From Bathymodiolus brooksi (lineage: Eukaryota > Mollusca > Bivalvia > Mytilida > Modiolidae), in the NCBI GenBank assembly GCA_963680875.1, contig OY804585.1:24095686-24159685 (forward strand): a stretch of 64,000 bases of DNA, read 5' to 3'. The notes under the pieces were generated by a model. The model did no database searches and was not told where the DNA came from. It was given only the letters and a program-made list of their open reading frames with translations. The translations under genes and the position numbers were made by a program. Of the stretch, positions 23,601 to 30,292 are shown in pieces (the first letter of the stretch is position 1; each line of letters starts with the position of its first letter).

Positions 23601-25936
23601 ACAAGTAAAAAGGGGAGATAATAAAGAAAATTTTGACTTTTGACTGAGGTCACTTACAACCATTGACAGCGACCTGTGGTTAAAGTATCATATTGGGAAG
23701 TCAGTCAAACCTTATGTTATATTAGCAGGGCAATGGTAGTCGTGATCGTATGGTAATTTGATTTACAACTGCCTGAGCAATCAGTGAGTTGTGAGTTCGA
23801 ACCCCGTTCATAGCAAGGTGTACTCCATACAACATTATGTGATAAAGTTTGTTAGTGACTTGCGACAGATCTTAGTTTTTTTTCCAGATACTCCGGTTTC
23901 CTCCATCAATAAAACTGACCGCCATGATATAATTGAAATTTTGTTGAAAGTGGCATTAAATATCATAAACCTTATGTTAAATTTAAACACCATTATATTG
24001 TTATCTTTCGTATACATTGGGGGTATAGGTGATCTATTTGAGAATCAGTGAATATGTGCAGCTTTTTTGTAATTTTATTTATTTGACTGCTTTTAATCTA
24101 TTATTCAAAAGGAGGTATATCTGATTTGGGGTCAGACCTATAATCCGACAGCCCGATAGTACGACGGTCCAGTAGTCCGACAGTCTGATAGTCCGACAGA
24201 CTAAGTACATTTAATAGCTATTCTATGAAAATAAAATATATGTTCTTTATGAGAAATGTCAAGCTTTGTGTGTGAAAGCAAGATCTGTCGTCAAACTGGC
24301 ATTGCAAGATTCTTATTGTGGTTTACTGATGCATATATTAAAAGCTGGTGTTGAAAGATTATTATAAGGTTTACTGAAGCATATATTAAAAATATTTTCA
24401 TCAAATTAATTTTCAAGACATTTACTTTTAGAGAATTTAAGAAAACAGGTCCGAATATATTGTCTAGATCCGGAATACGTACATGTAGCCTTTGCCTTTT
24501 GTTCCGGTTGGCTCATCTAGCCAAGACAGTCTTTTCAGTCTGGAACAAATCGCATTGGTGGAGTAATGGTTAGCGTGCTCGTCTCGAGTGCGGTAGATCG
24601 TGGGTTCGAGCCCCGGTCGGGTTAAACCAAAGACTATAAATTTGGTATTTGTTGTTTCTCCGCTAAGCACGCAGCATTAAGGAGAAAGAGCAAAGACTTG
24701 TTGGCTCGGAATCAGAATAATGTGTCCGAGTGGAGCGACATGTCTATCCGTGGACTGTTGTTTCAGTGAGCTAGCACTATAAAAAATCCAACTCATCGTG
24801 TTGGTCTAGTACAAAGCGGACCTCACCATCATCTCAATGAAAATTTACTTGTTCTACCCATGAAATAGCTGAAAAATTGCTGAATGGCATTAAACAACAA
24901 TCACTCACTCAGTCCTGAACTAATTGCCTGTTACATCGGCTCTGTCGGAAAAATAATAATTTAACGGCAAAGAAGACGAAAAGATTTAATTTGATCCGAA
25001 ATACCCCCTCGAAAATCATATGGTAGTCACTTTGAGATTATCATTGAATTAAAGAAGTTTTCTATTTCTTCATTTAAGTGAATGAAAAAATTCCGTCATA
25101 CAAGTACAAATTCAAATAAATATTCAAGAAAATTGGTCAAACTAAAGCTTTAGATCTTTAGATGTATTCCTGCGAATTTTTACTTGTTGCTGTTCTTACT
25201 TGAACGGTAAAGTGAAAAACAATCACATCTCTGTCGGACTATCAGGTTGTCGGACTGTCTGACCAGCGGGCTGTCCGACTAACGGGCTGTCAGATTATAG
25301 CTATGCTCCCTCTGATTTATCCCTAAGGGGCCCAGGTGGCTCAATGAGTTAGGTAGTTGGATTACCTAACAACTCATGCAAGCCTATCACAAATATGGCG
25401 TGGGTTCACGCCTGGCTTTGTAAATTACAAAAAAGGGTGCACTCGACTCGCAACCGCAAGTGATAAAGTTTACCAGTTGCTTGCCCATGGTCGGTGGTTC
25501 TCTCCGGGTTCTTCCACCACTAAAACTGGTCGCCATATTTCAGCTATATCATGGTGACCAGTTTTAGTGGTGGGGCTGCGAGTCGAGTGAACCCTTTTTT
25601 GTAATTTACAAAGCCGGGCGCGAACCCATGCCGTATTGGTAATCCAACTACCTAACTCATTGAGCCACCCGGGCCCTCCGATAATTCGAAAATAAAAATC
25701 TTATCTATCTTATTATAGCATTTTCCCATCATCTTTTGTTATTGTTTTCTCTTTGAGTTGCTAAGTTTGGGGCAATCCCTAGGATTGGTTTGTATTGTGA
25801 TATAATTCACTATGCTATTGATATGCAACAGACAAAAACAAAGCATACCGGATTGTTCTGTAGTAAGAATTGGTGTGTCTAATCTAGAAAGAGATGAGTA
25901 AGTTGAATTGAAATTCCTCCATTGGTTAGGATCCAT
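2563..25936 (-). CDS. QSER1/PRR12: QSER1/PRR12-type nuclear protein with DUF4211-like region (gene span, 3' partial)
   Basis: Eleven exons on the minus strand give about 1,268 residues, with the C-terminus outside the window. Seen: a short N-terminus (MDPNQWRNF), a 900-residue low-complexity S/N/Q/P-rich stretch with a basic AT-hook/NLS-like patch ([11 protein letters not shown], near residue 375), acidic SSEEEEE runs, then an ordered C-terminal part built by exons 6-11 ([50 protein letters not shown]). Known: vertebrate QSER1 and PRR12 share this layout of a long disordered region ending in DUF4211. QSER1 is reported to act with TET1 to protect regulatory DNA from methylation. Inference: this is the single invertebrate counterpart, nuclear and chromatin-associated. 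The exon 4-5 junction does not keep frame as read, so a micro-exon or another border is likely. Introns hold three minisatellites. Family call is confident; ortholog choice between QSER1 and PRR12 is not possible. Confidence 0.8.
2737..2907 (-). mobile_element. MITE, TA-flanked, CAGT(T/C)AAACCTG ends
   Basis: Ends CAGTTAAACCTGTATATAAA and (reverse complement) CAGTCAAACCTGCCTTAAAG, flanked by TA on each side. 171 bp, no coding. TA duplication and CAGT ends fit a Tc1/mariner-type non-autonomous element. It is the reverse-oriented relative of 19730-19906. Confidence 0.7.
2935..3180 (-). repeat. Dispersed repeat family D, copy 1
   Basis: Shares ATTATCAGAGGG, TTAACCGGTTT, CCTGTCCCAAG and TTTCCAATGCCATAT with 17698-17893 and 23035-23226. 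Not identified as a known element. Confidence 0.55.
3772..3885 (-). CDS. QSER1/PRR12: QSER1/PRR12-like exon 10
   Basis: TTGTTTCAG acceptor, GTGAGT donor, 38 whole codons. It reads [29 protein letters not shown] and DKAAKQGSV. The GQPYD segment continues the family C-terminal region. The intron before it is 6.6 kb and holds the 38-bp array. Confidence 0.7.
4038..4475. repeat. Dispersed repeat with CCCCCGC ends
   Basis: ATACCCCCCGCTTG near the left and GCGGGGGTATAAAA at the right form an imperfect inverted pair, with GGACGGACGGACGACGGAC-type text inside. Similar ends mark repeats at 42576-43336, 48036-48275 and 54245-54640. Class unknown. Confidence 0.45.
4840..4980 (+). mobile_element. SINE family A, 5'-truncated
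   Basis: Begins at CATTATGTGATAAAGTTTGT and runs to the 3' end CATAACCCC. The tRNA-like half is absent. Confidence 0.75.
5326..5670. mobile_element. Foldback element, copy 1
   Basis: An inverted repeat (AATAAATCATGGAAGCCAGA ... TCTGGCTTCCATGATTTATT) with arms of about 55-60 bp encloses a short loop. It is followed by about 220 bp that also recurs at 45240-45484 (ATTTCTAAGAGTA, CGCACACAATTTATG, GCGAAAGAAAGACGTCATG). Confidence 0.65.
5782..9892. repeat. Minisatellite 2, 38-bp unit, about 105 copies
   Basis: Unit TTCATTCAATGGAAGACATG plus TGTGGCCTGTCA(A/C)AGCAA. The plus strand has no stop in AGCAA units; AGTAA units bring a TAA. It lies in the intron between exons 10 and 9 of the QSER1/PRR12-like gene. 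The long plus-strand frames (up to 399 codons from 5719) are products of the repeat and are not called genes. It contains larger duplications (see 7444-9237). Confidence 0.95.
7444..9237. repeat. 897-bp higher-order duplication inside minisatellite 2
   Basis: The block at about 7444-8340 recurs at about 8341-9237 with an offset of 897 bp. It keeps rare variants such as TATGGCCTG, AAGGGAAGATGTGTG and GCATGCATGG in the same order. A third copy starts at about 9238 and then diverges. Confidence 0.85.
10133..10387 (-). mobile_element. SINE family A copy
   Basis: Full-length-like minus copy from GGTTTATGGTGTTTAACGCC to CGTGGTCGTGATCG-type start (at 10366-10387). Box B region GAGTTCAAACCCC. Confidence 0.8.
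10502..10599 (-). CDS. QSER1/PRR12: QSER1/PRR12-like exon 9
   Basis: TTATTTCAG acceptor, GTAAGC donor. It completes the split codon of exon 8 and reads [17 protein letters not shown] and [15 protein letters not shown]. It sits between the 38-bp and 33-bp minisatellites. Confidence 0.75.
10699..11036 (+). mobile_element. SINE family B copy
   Basis: tRNA-like head GGCATCAGTGGCGTAATGTC and box B TGGATTCGAACTAAG, then the body (GTATTTGTTGCTTCTC), GAGTGTTGGTCTAG and the 3' domain with a TCACTCACTCACT tail. Confidence 0.8.
11491..11573 (-). mobile_element. SINE family B, 3' fragment
   Basis: GTGAGTGATTGTTGTTTAAC through TTTCAGCTTTATCATGGCGA: only the 3' domain and tail, reversed. Confidence 0.65.
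11779..13401. mobile_element. MITE with internal 33-bp minisatellite 3 (about 45 copies)
   Basis: Starts TA-CAGTGAAACCTGTCTAAACC and ends AAGGAGGTTCTGGAAGACAG ... TTTCACTG, matching both ends of the intact 159-bp MITE at 40946-41104. Between them the 33-bp unit AAACTGGAATACTGTCTAAA plus CCAAACCCTAAAT repeats from about 11795 to 13290, with rare CTGAATG and ACTTTAA variants. A reverse-strand frame of 116 codons here is only the 11-codon translation of the unit. Confidence 0.8.
13419..13506. mobile_element. Partial MITE of the CAGTGAAACC family
   Basis: GGAAATCTTTGTTAATTTAA, CCTGTGAATTCTGAACAC and a terminal TCACTGTA repeat the right half of the element just to the left. Confidence 0.55.
13602..13717 (-). 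CDS. QSER1/PRR12: QSER1/PRR12-like exon 8
   Basis: TTTTTCAG acceptor, GTAAGT donor. It reads [28 protein letters not shown] and [10 protein letters not shown], an amphipathic helical segment in the core of the DUF4211-like region. It lies about 300 bp from the end of the 33-bp minisatellite. Confidence 0.8.
14518..14772 (+). mobile_element. SINE family A copy
   Basis: Head CGTCGTGGTCGTATGGTAGT, box B GAGTTCAAATCCC, 3' end ACCGTAAACCAACCAACCAA. Confidence 0.8.
14893..15038 (-). CDS. QSER1/PRR12: QSER1/PRR12-like exon 7
   Basis: The acceptor TTTTGTAG precedes [15 protein letters not shown], continuing exon 6 in frame (ST|YSSW). The donor is GTTATT after GATTCAAG, leaving two bases that pair with the single T opening exon 8. 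This phase match supports the borders. Confidence 0.7.
16180..16320 (-). CDS. QSER1/PRR12: QSER1/PRR12-like exon 6, start of DUF4211-like region
   Basis: TTTTTCAG acceptor, GTAAGT donor, 47 whole codons. It reads [33 protein letters not shown] and [10 protein letters not shown]. The pattern of a small hydrophobic motif, a P-I-W core, a Leu/Met-Lys-Tyr motif and a polar S-T turn is what I associate with the start of DUF4211 in QSER1/PRR12. Confidence 0.75.
16518..16765 (-). mobile_element. SINE family B copy
   Basis: GAGTGAGTGATTGTTGTTTA tail, GACCAACATGGTGCTAGCTC body, box B complement GGGGCTTGAACCCAGGATCC. Confidence 0.75.
16830..17041 (-). mobile_element. SINE family A, 5'-truncated
   Basis: GATTGATTGATTTATGGTGT to TAGGCACTGATTGCACAAGA; box A lost. 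ATTGCACAAGAT appears on both sides, compatible with a target duplication, although part of it also matches the SINE consensus. Confidence 0.7.
17084..17240 (-). CDS. QSER1/PRR12: QSER1/PRR12-like exon 5
   Basis: TTATTTCAG acceptor, GTATGTTG donor. Only one frame is open: [18 protein letters not shown], then [20 protein letters not shown]. It is a basic stretch followed by an acidic Ser/Glu run and ends at a codon boundary in line with exon 6. Confidence 0.75.
17698..17893 (-). repeat. Dispersed repeat family D, copy 2
   Basis: Shares CATTAACCGGTTGAACAC, TTTCTAATGCCATATG, TGATATTGGTGGAATT and TGTTTAAACTTTCTTT with 23035-23226. Confidence 0.6.
18049..18109 (-). CDS. QSER1/PRR12: QSER1/PRR12-like exon 4 (3' border uncertain)
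   Basis: A TTTACAG acceptor in phase 0 gives [20 protein letters not shown]. Every GT available downstream leaves one spare base, while exon 5 needs two. Either the donor is elsewhere, a micro-exon is missed, or this copy has a small lesion. The border given is the most downstream plausible GT. Confidence 0.5.
18481..18727 (-). mobile_element. SINE family A nested in SINE B
   Basis: TATGGTTATGGTGTTTAACG to AACCACAATAAGATCACACA. It splits the tRNA-like part of the surrounding SINE B between its A and B boxes. Confidence 0.75.
18939..19268. repeat. 52-bp tandem repeat from SINE B 3' domain
   Basis: About six units of AACAACAATGATCTCGCCAT plus GATAAAGCTCGAAACTTCCT plus CATTTGGTATTA. The unit equals the terminal domain of family B (CGCCATGATATAGCTGAAAA...GGCATTAAAC). 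Confidence 0.8.
19530..19624 (-). CDS. QSER1/PRR12: QSER1/PRR12-like exon 3
   Basis: Bounded by ATTGTAG acceptor and GTAAAC donor. It joins exon 2 in frame (A|AG = Lys) and reads [14 protein letters not shown], then [15 protein letters not shown]. It ends at a codon boundary. The segment is acidic with a terminal WTPF motif. Confidence 0.75.
19730..19906 (+). mobile_element. MITE, CAGTCAAACCTG ends
   Basis: CAGTCAAACCTGCCTTAAAG at left; TATATACAGGTTTGACTATA at right. Same family as 2737-2907, opposite orientation. Confidence 0.7.
20180..22870 (-). CDS. QSER1/PRR12: QSER1/PRR12-like exon 2, long disordered exon
   Basis: The acceptor TTTTCCTCCAG ends at 22871 and the donor GTAAGT starts at 20179. 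It is open for 897 codons in A+T-rich DNA, which chance would not allow. Composition is S, N, Q, P and T rich. It has repeated short motifs: [11 protein letters not shown] followed by [11 protein letters not shown] near the start, and three related [13 protein letters not shown] units around 21930-22060 (minus strand). A basic patch GRGRKKK is encoded near 21811-21839. The end is charged: DEEMN, SEEEEEK, and [12 protein letters not shown]. No globular domain is visible. Confidence 0.9.
23035..23226 (-). repeat. Dispersed repeat family D, copy 3
   Basis: ATTATCAGAGGGCGAAAGTT, CCTGTCTCAAGCC, TTTCCAATGCCATATGTA and TGTTTAAACTTTCTTT match the other two copies. Confidence 0.6.
23286..23468 (+). 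mobile_element. SINE family A with internal deletions
   Basis: GGGCTGTCTTGGTCATGATC, box B GAGTTCGAACCCC, then a shortened body ending CACCATAA. The stretch between box A and box B is missing. Confidence 0.75.
23720..23966 (+). mobile_element. SINE family A with 13-bp target duplication
   Basis: AAACCTTATGTTA lies at 23707-23719 and again at 23967-23979, directly bounding the element. This shows retroposition. Box B GAGTTCGAACCCC is intact. Confidence 0.85.
24128..25310. mobile_element. hAT-type non-autonomous element, 8-bp target duplication
   Basis: TCTGATTT flanks both sides (24120-24127, 25311-25318). Inverted ends GGGGTCAGACCTATAATCCG and GGGAGCATAGCTATAATCTG continue into iterated (G/A)GTCCGACAG motifs, about five at the left and four at the right. 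An 8-bp duplication is typical of hAT. No transposase seen. It contains a SINE B (24549-24910). Confidence 0.8.
24549..24910 (+). mobile_element. SINE family B, well preserved
   Basis: Head GCATTGGTGGAGTAATGGTT, box B GGGTTCGAGCCCC, body TTTGGTATTTGTTGTTTCTC, GTGTTGGTCTAGTACAAAGC, 3' domain GCTGAAAAATTGCTGAATGG, tail ACAATCACTCACTCAG. Confidence 0.85.
25327..25677. mobile_element. tRNA-like SINE family C, two copies head-to-head (palindrome)
   Basis: Plus copy GGGGCCCAGGTGGCTCAATG ... CCACCACTAAAACTGGTCGC meets a minus copy CATGGTGACCAGTTTTAGTG ... CATTGAGCCACCCGGGCCCT around 25535. Both arms keep the A-box-like GTGGCTCAATGAGTTAGGTA and B-box-like GTGGGTTC. Confidence 0.7.
25849..25936 (-). 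CDS. QSER1/PRR12: QSER1/PRR12-like exon 1 (start codon)
   Basis: Reads ATG at 25936 through EQS, then leaves one base (G) before a GTATGC donor. The next exon needs exactly one base to form GGT (Gly), so the junction reads EQS-G-VSVGAF. This phase match is why I take this start rather than the in-frame ATG at 22886, which lies upstream of the acceptor of exon 2. Confidence 0.75.
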
Positions 25937-26164
25937 AACAAGTCAGCTCTAACTAGTATCCATGTTGTCAACTCCTCGACAACTGTAATATAAACAAATT
26001 GAGTTTTTTAATCTGTTTTAATACCTTACTTTCTATATTATAATGTCAACATTTCTACAGAAATTTTATGGTTTGCTTGCAACATATTAAATTCCCCAGT
26101 TATCATTCCTGCGTCCCTTGCTAGTATTTTAAAATAACAATCTAATACTCAGTCTTTGCCTTAA

Positions 26165-26300
26165 TTTTTTTCACCTCCTTGCCCAAAGGCCAAATTTAGA
26201 AAAGTTTTCTATTTATTCAAACAAATTCTTTCATAATTTCCACTTGTCCAAATCCTATTATACTTGTCTCTGGCTTCAGGCAGGTGGGTTAGTGCAAAGA
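26165..26300. repeat. Dispersed repeat family E, copy 1
   Basis: About 135 bp strongly similar to 62100-62245: TTCTATTTATTCAAACAAAT, TTTCATAATTTCCACTTGTC, GCAGGTGGGTTAG. Class unknown. Confidence 0.65.
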
Positions 26301-26380
26301 CTGAATACTTGTCTGGTAAATGATTGTCCAGTGAGTAATATTGTAGCTCTATCATGGAGTGGACAAATTACTCTTTAGTT

Positions 26381-26882
26381 AGTGAATGAGCGATTGTTTA
26401 ATGCCAAGGAGCAAGCTTTCAGCTATGAGTACATCATGGCAAGGAGGAGTTGTGTCAAGGAGCAAGCTTTCAGCTATGGGTACATCATGGCAAGGAGGAG
26501 TTGTGTCAAGGAGCAAGCTTTCAGCTACGAGTACATCATGGGAAGGAGGAGTTGTGTCAAGGAGCAAGCTTTCAGCTACGAGTACATCATGGCAAGGAGG
26601 AGTTGTGTTTTGATGAGTTGATGTACACTCTGTATAAGACCAACGTACTTCTAGTTGGGTTTATATAGTACTAGTACACTTATATAAAAATTTGCAGATA
26701 AAAGTGTCTCCTCACTCGAAACATTATCTATAGTCCGAGCCAACCAGTCTCGGCTTTTTCTCTTTATGCTATGTGGGGAAGCATCAAATACCAATTTCAT
26801 AATCTTTGATTTGGACCGACTCAGGATCAAACCAAAGATTTATCATGCTCAAGGGGAACACCCTAACCATTGCACCATTTAA
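26381..26882 (-). mobile_element. SINE family B with expanded 3' domain
   Basis: Reversed copy: GTGAGCGATTGTTTAATGCC at the tail, CCGAGCCAACCAGTCTCGGC body, CCCTAACCATTGCACC head. Inside, four 51-bp units lie at about 26400-26612. Confidence 0.7.
26400..26612. repeat. 51-bp tandem repeat, four copies
   Basis: Unit AAGGAGCAAGCTTTCAGCTA plus (T/C)GAGTACATCATGGCAAGGA plus GGAGTTGTGTC. It is the reversed 3' domain of SINE B, amplified. Short open frames on both strands (62-79 codons) are repeat products. Confidence 0.85.
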
Positions 26883-27279
26883 TTTGCTTTTGAAGAAGTC
26901 ATTAGTAATAAAAATAAAGAATTTATTATCATTATTATTATAGTAATCATCAGTAATGTGTGAATAATAGGAGAGGGCTCATCACATGGAGTAACAAATT
27001 TGTAATACTAACCATACCAGAAATATATGTCATTTATAGAGCCACTACTTGCATTGGGAATTTTGATTAAATGCTAAACTAATATAAACACAAGCCCTTT
27101 ATTAGTCTTCATCATGTTCATCAATATGATTAATTTGTCTAGGAAATTCAGCAGTTGATGATCAGGAAATGAGCACACCCTTATAAAATATGTTTTCTCA
27201 ATCATCACAATCTATTTGAAAAGTTACACAATCTGCAATCTCTGAGTGCAATAAAATTGCATATACATTTTGTACTTGG

Positions 27280-27556
27280 TTAGGGGTTAGAGTTATGTTT
27301 TTAATGCAATTTTCAACAATATTTCCGTTATATCGTGGCAGTCAGTTTTATTGATGGAGGAAACCGAGGTATCCAGAGAAGATCATAAATTTGTCGCAAG
27401 TCACTGACAAACTTTATTTAAAAAAAACAATTATCACATAATGTTGTACACCTCACCATGGGTGGGATTCAAACTCACAAGGTTAGTGGTGATCGAAACT
27501 GATTGCAATGGTAGTTGTAACTCCAACTACTATCAATCACGACCATGATGGCCCCT
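27280..27556 (-). mobile_element. SINE family A copy
   Basis: GGGGTTAGAGTTATGTTTTT to CACGACCATGATGGCCCC. An A-rich insert interrupts it near 27420. Confidence 0.75.
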
Positions 27557-27870
27557 TTTGTAGTTGGTATTAGTTAATCTGAATAGTGTAGATCTAATAT
27601 TTTTATATACATAAATGTATATTGTGCAATTATTCATATTTCATTAGAGTTCCTTAAATTTCAGCCAAAAACTATTGTCATGAATTATGACCACATTTTT
27701 TATTTAAATTGGGTCATCACCCACATTTGCAGGCTGGCAGCTGCAGGTAATAAATGCATGTTTAATTTCAGCAGTCAAAAACATCATGTTCCTGTCATAA
27801 TACATTGGAATATTCGACAACAGACAGTTTTCATCATACTTTTAAAGGCCCCAATCTACTGTGCATGTAC

Positions 27871-29550
27871 CAAGGACGTATATACGGGGTGTGACTTTTT
27901 ACCCAAATATACCCAAATACACCATAAAATCATATTTATTGTATTAGTTAAAGATTCTATACGAGTTATTTTTCATAAAAAAATTCAAATTTCATAAAAG
28001 AGTAATCAAAATGATCAATTTTATAACTATTATAAACATAGATACACCAACATGGCCACTTCCAACAAATACAAATGTACCCAAACACACTCAAAATTCA
28101 TATGGTATGTGTTACTTACATACAACAAATATATTTCTTCCAACACTCTTTTAGTTATTTTATTTATTTATCTTATTCCTTTTCTTCCTTTTTAATATGA
28201 ATAAAAATATATATGAAAACGGGAAATGATCAGTATGCTCCTTTTTTTCGGTTATTAGACATACCACTTGCTCACATAGCAATCACCTTAAATCAACTGC
28301 ATAAGTTTTAAAAAGACTAGAATTGTTTTCAGTATCAGAATTTCCGTAAAAATATATAACTATTTTGTATATATCAGACTTTTGAAAGATGAAATTTTAA
28401 TGTATCGTCCAGGTATCAGTTTCGGAGTCGCTGATATGCATATTCATTACTCGTGAACTAGTGACCCGTATGGCATAAGAGGTGTATGTTTACATTGTCG
28501 ATACAGTTGACAGTTCACCATACAAAGCAATGTCCCGACAGCTTTCAGTTAACGTAAGTATTTTATACGTTATAAAACACCTATAGAATATCACTGTATT
28601 TCCTAAGTCCATTTTTTATACCCCAAATTTCCTTAAAAAAGTACCCATTGTTGCAGCTGCAAGTCATTCCAATGTTGTTTATCATTTTGTCGTCTGCCCA
28701 TTGAACACATTTCAAGTGTGGAAAGTGGGACAACTCTTAACAAACAAAAAATCTATGGAAAGCCGTAAGTCACTAAGTGTCATTTCTTATTGTCTGAAAT
28801 CTTCATTTCTACAATTTTACAGATTAGACAGGAATGAAAAATGGTTCAAAGGTCATTCATTTCACATTTTTTGGGGCTGTTTATTTGAGATAAGGATATC
28901 TACTATTGAAATTGAGAGAGAGAAGAAGAAGAAAAAAAAAAAAAAAAAATTATTAGAAAAAATTAAAAAACTAAATTTAATTAATGTCATTTTGAGCGTT
29001 GGATCGTTATTACGTTAAATTGTTTGAAGTCAATTTGGATTTTTTATTTTTTATTGTTAAAAAACGTTTGAACAATACGGCAAGACAGCACACCATACCT
29101 TGGAACAAAGTGTGCACTGTTCCATCCATTTTACATACAGTAGGAGTAAATTGGAATAGCCGCTCCGAAATTGATACTGCCTACACAGGTAAGTGTGACA
29201 TAGCACTCAATAATAAACAAGTTTTGCGTAAGTGTTTGAAGGCTCTAGATAAAGTTCATGCTAAAACATTTTAAAGGAGACTTGTATCTAGATATTTCCA
29301 ATATTTAATATTTCTTTCAACGCCATGAAAGAAAATAATTTACTATTTCCCCTTAAGGGCTCCGAAACCGATACGCGAGGATATATTCGTGATTGTAAGC
29401 GACCCAACCAAGATCCGTAAAAACCTGAAAAATTCATGAAAAAAAAACGATAGAATCATTTATTATTCATAAAACATCTCAAAATAATTGAAATAATATA
29501 ATTTGAAGCTGTATTTGGGTAAAAAGTCACGCCTGTATATACGTCATTGA
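27871..29550. mobile_element. 1.7-kb DNA element with long inverted ends
   Basis: Left CAAGGACGTATATACGGGGT then GTGACTTTTTACCCAAATA; right, reversed, CAATGACGTATATACAGGCG then TGACTTTTTACCCAAATA. A second, inner inverted pair (GTATCAGTTTCGGAGTC at 28421-28441; GCTCCGAAACCGATAC at 29369-29384) lies inside. Inside lies a possible spliced gene: ATG at 28531 (MSRQLSVN, donor GTAAGT), an exon after TTGTTGCAG at 28658, and an open 3' part ending ALDKVHAKTF at about 29273. No family recognised. Confidence 0.55.
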
Positions 29551-29991
29551 CTGTACTTATGTAGTTCACAAGTACTTTTGACTTTAGTTTATTAGTTTTA
29601 ATTCAGTGTTGTCATTTTAATAAACAACAACTGTGGGATAGAAATGTGTTGGTGCATACTATTCTTGTGTCTTATCTGTGCTAGTATACATGCAGGCATA
29701 ATATGGGGTCCGCCATATAAAATCACAGGCAGGTGTAGTTACCACTACATCATAAACAAGTCATGAAGTGTCTGGTAAAATTTTGCTAAAAATGTAGGAA
29801 GATGCCCCGAACTAACTTGTTAACAACAACGGACTGTGTATATAATGATTTATCACAAATAAATAAAAAGCAGTACCTATTGACTGAGAATATTGACACT
29901 ACAGATTGTTGGCATCAATAAAAAGTATTAAGTTTAGGTTTATTTGTTATCCTGTGCCATGTTCAGCTTCTTTCATTACCCATAATTCTAC

Positions 29992-30285
29992 ACCGGAAGT
30001 ATATTTTCCATTGGTTGAAAATGAAGAATGCAAGGCATAAAAAACATAAAGTTTTCTTAATTTAAATGAGGAATACGTGTTAGCTGGATTAGCACGCTAT
30101 TACCCAATTTTAAGCAGTTTATTTCAACCCTAGATCATGAGAAAATAAAAAAGTGAAAGCAGAAATCGAAATATATAATCGATTAAGTTCAAATGACATG
30201 CGGACCGGAAGTGGCAACTTTTCTTAACAGTAAAGACAAGCTCGATTGAAATTGGCTAATCTCGTCAATTAATCAGGCTGTTGCA
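29992..30285 (+). promoter_or_regulatory. Probable CECR2 promoter with two ETS-type sites
   Basis: ACCGGAAGT occurs at 29992-30000 and ACCGGAAGTG at 30204-30212/3, both on the plus strand. ATTGG (inverted CCAAT) boxes lie at about 30011 and 30251. No TATA box was seen close to the ATG at 30286. ETS/GABP sites with CCAAT are usual in TATA-less housekeeping promoters; the start site itself is not visible. Confidence 0.45.
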
Positions 30286-30292
30286 ATGGAAG
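30286..30292 (+). CDS. CECR2: CECR2 coding exon 1
   Basis: Only ATGGAAG before a GTAAAT donor. The G completes GAG with exon 2 to give MEELRSW, the family N-terminus. G at +4 and a purine at -3 fit a good start context. Confidence 0.85.

Larger units (their letters stand above)
25937..30285. other. Divergent intergenic region
   Basis: About 4.3 kb between the two start codons. It holds repeat family E, a SINE B with expanded tail, a SINE A, the 1.7-kb inverted-end element, and the probable CECR2 promoter. The stretch 26883-27280 shows nothing recognised. Confidence 0.7.

Noticed and set aside
28531..28860. THAP finger in the intergenic element
   Set aside because: Cys spacing in CKSFQCCLSFCRLP does not follow the THAP C-x(2-4)-C...C-x2-H pattern and the needed W and P positions are absent.
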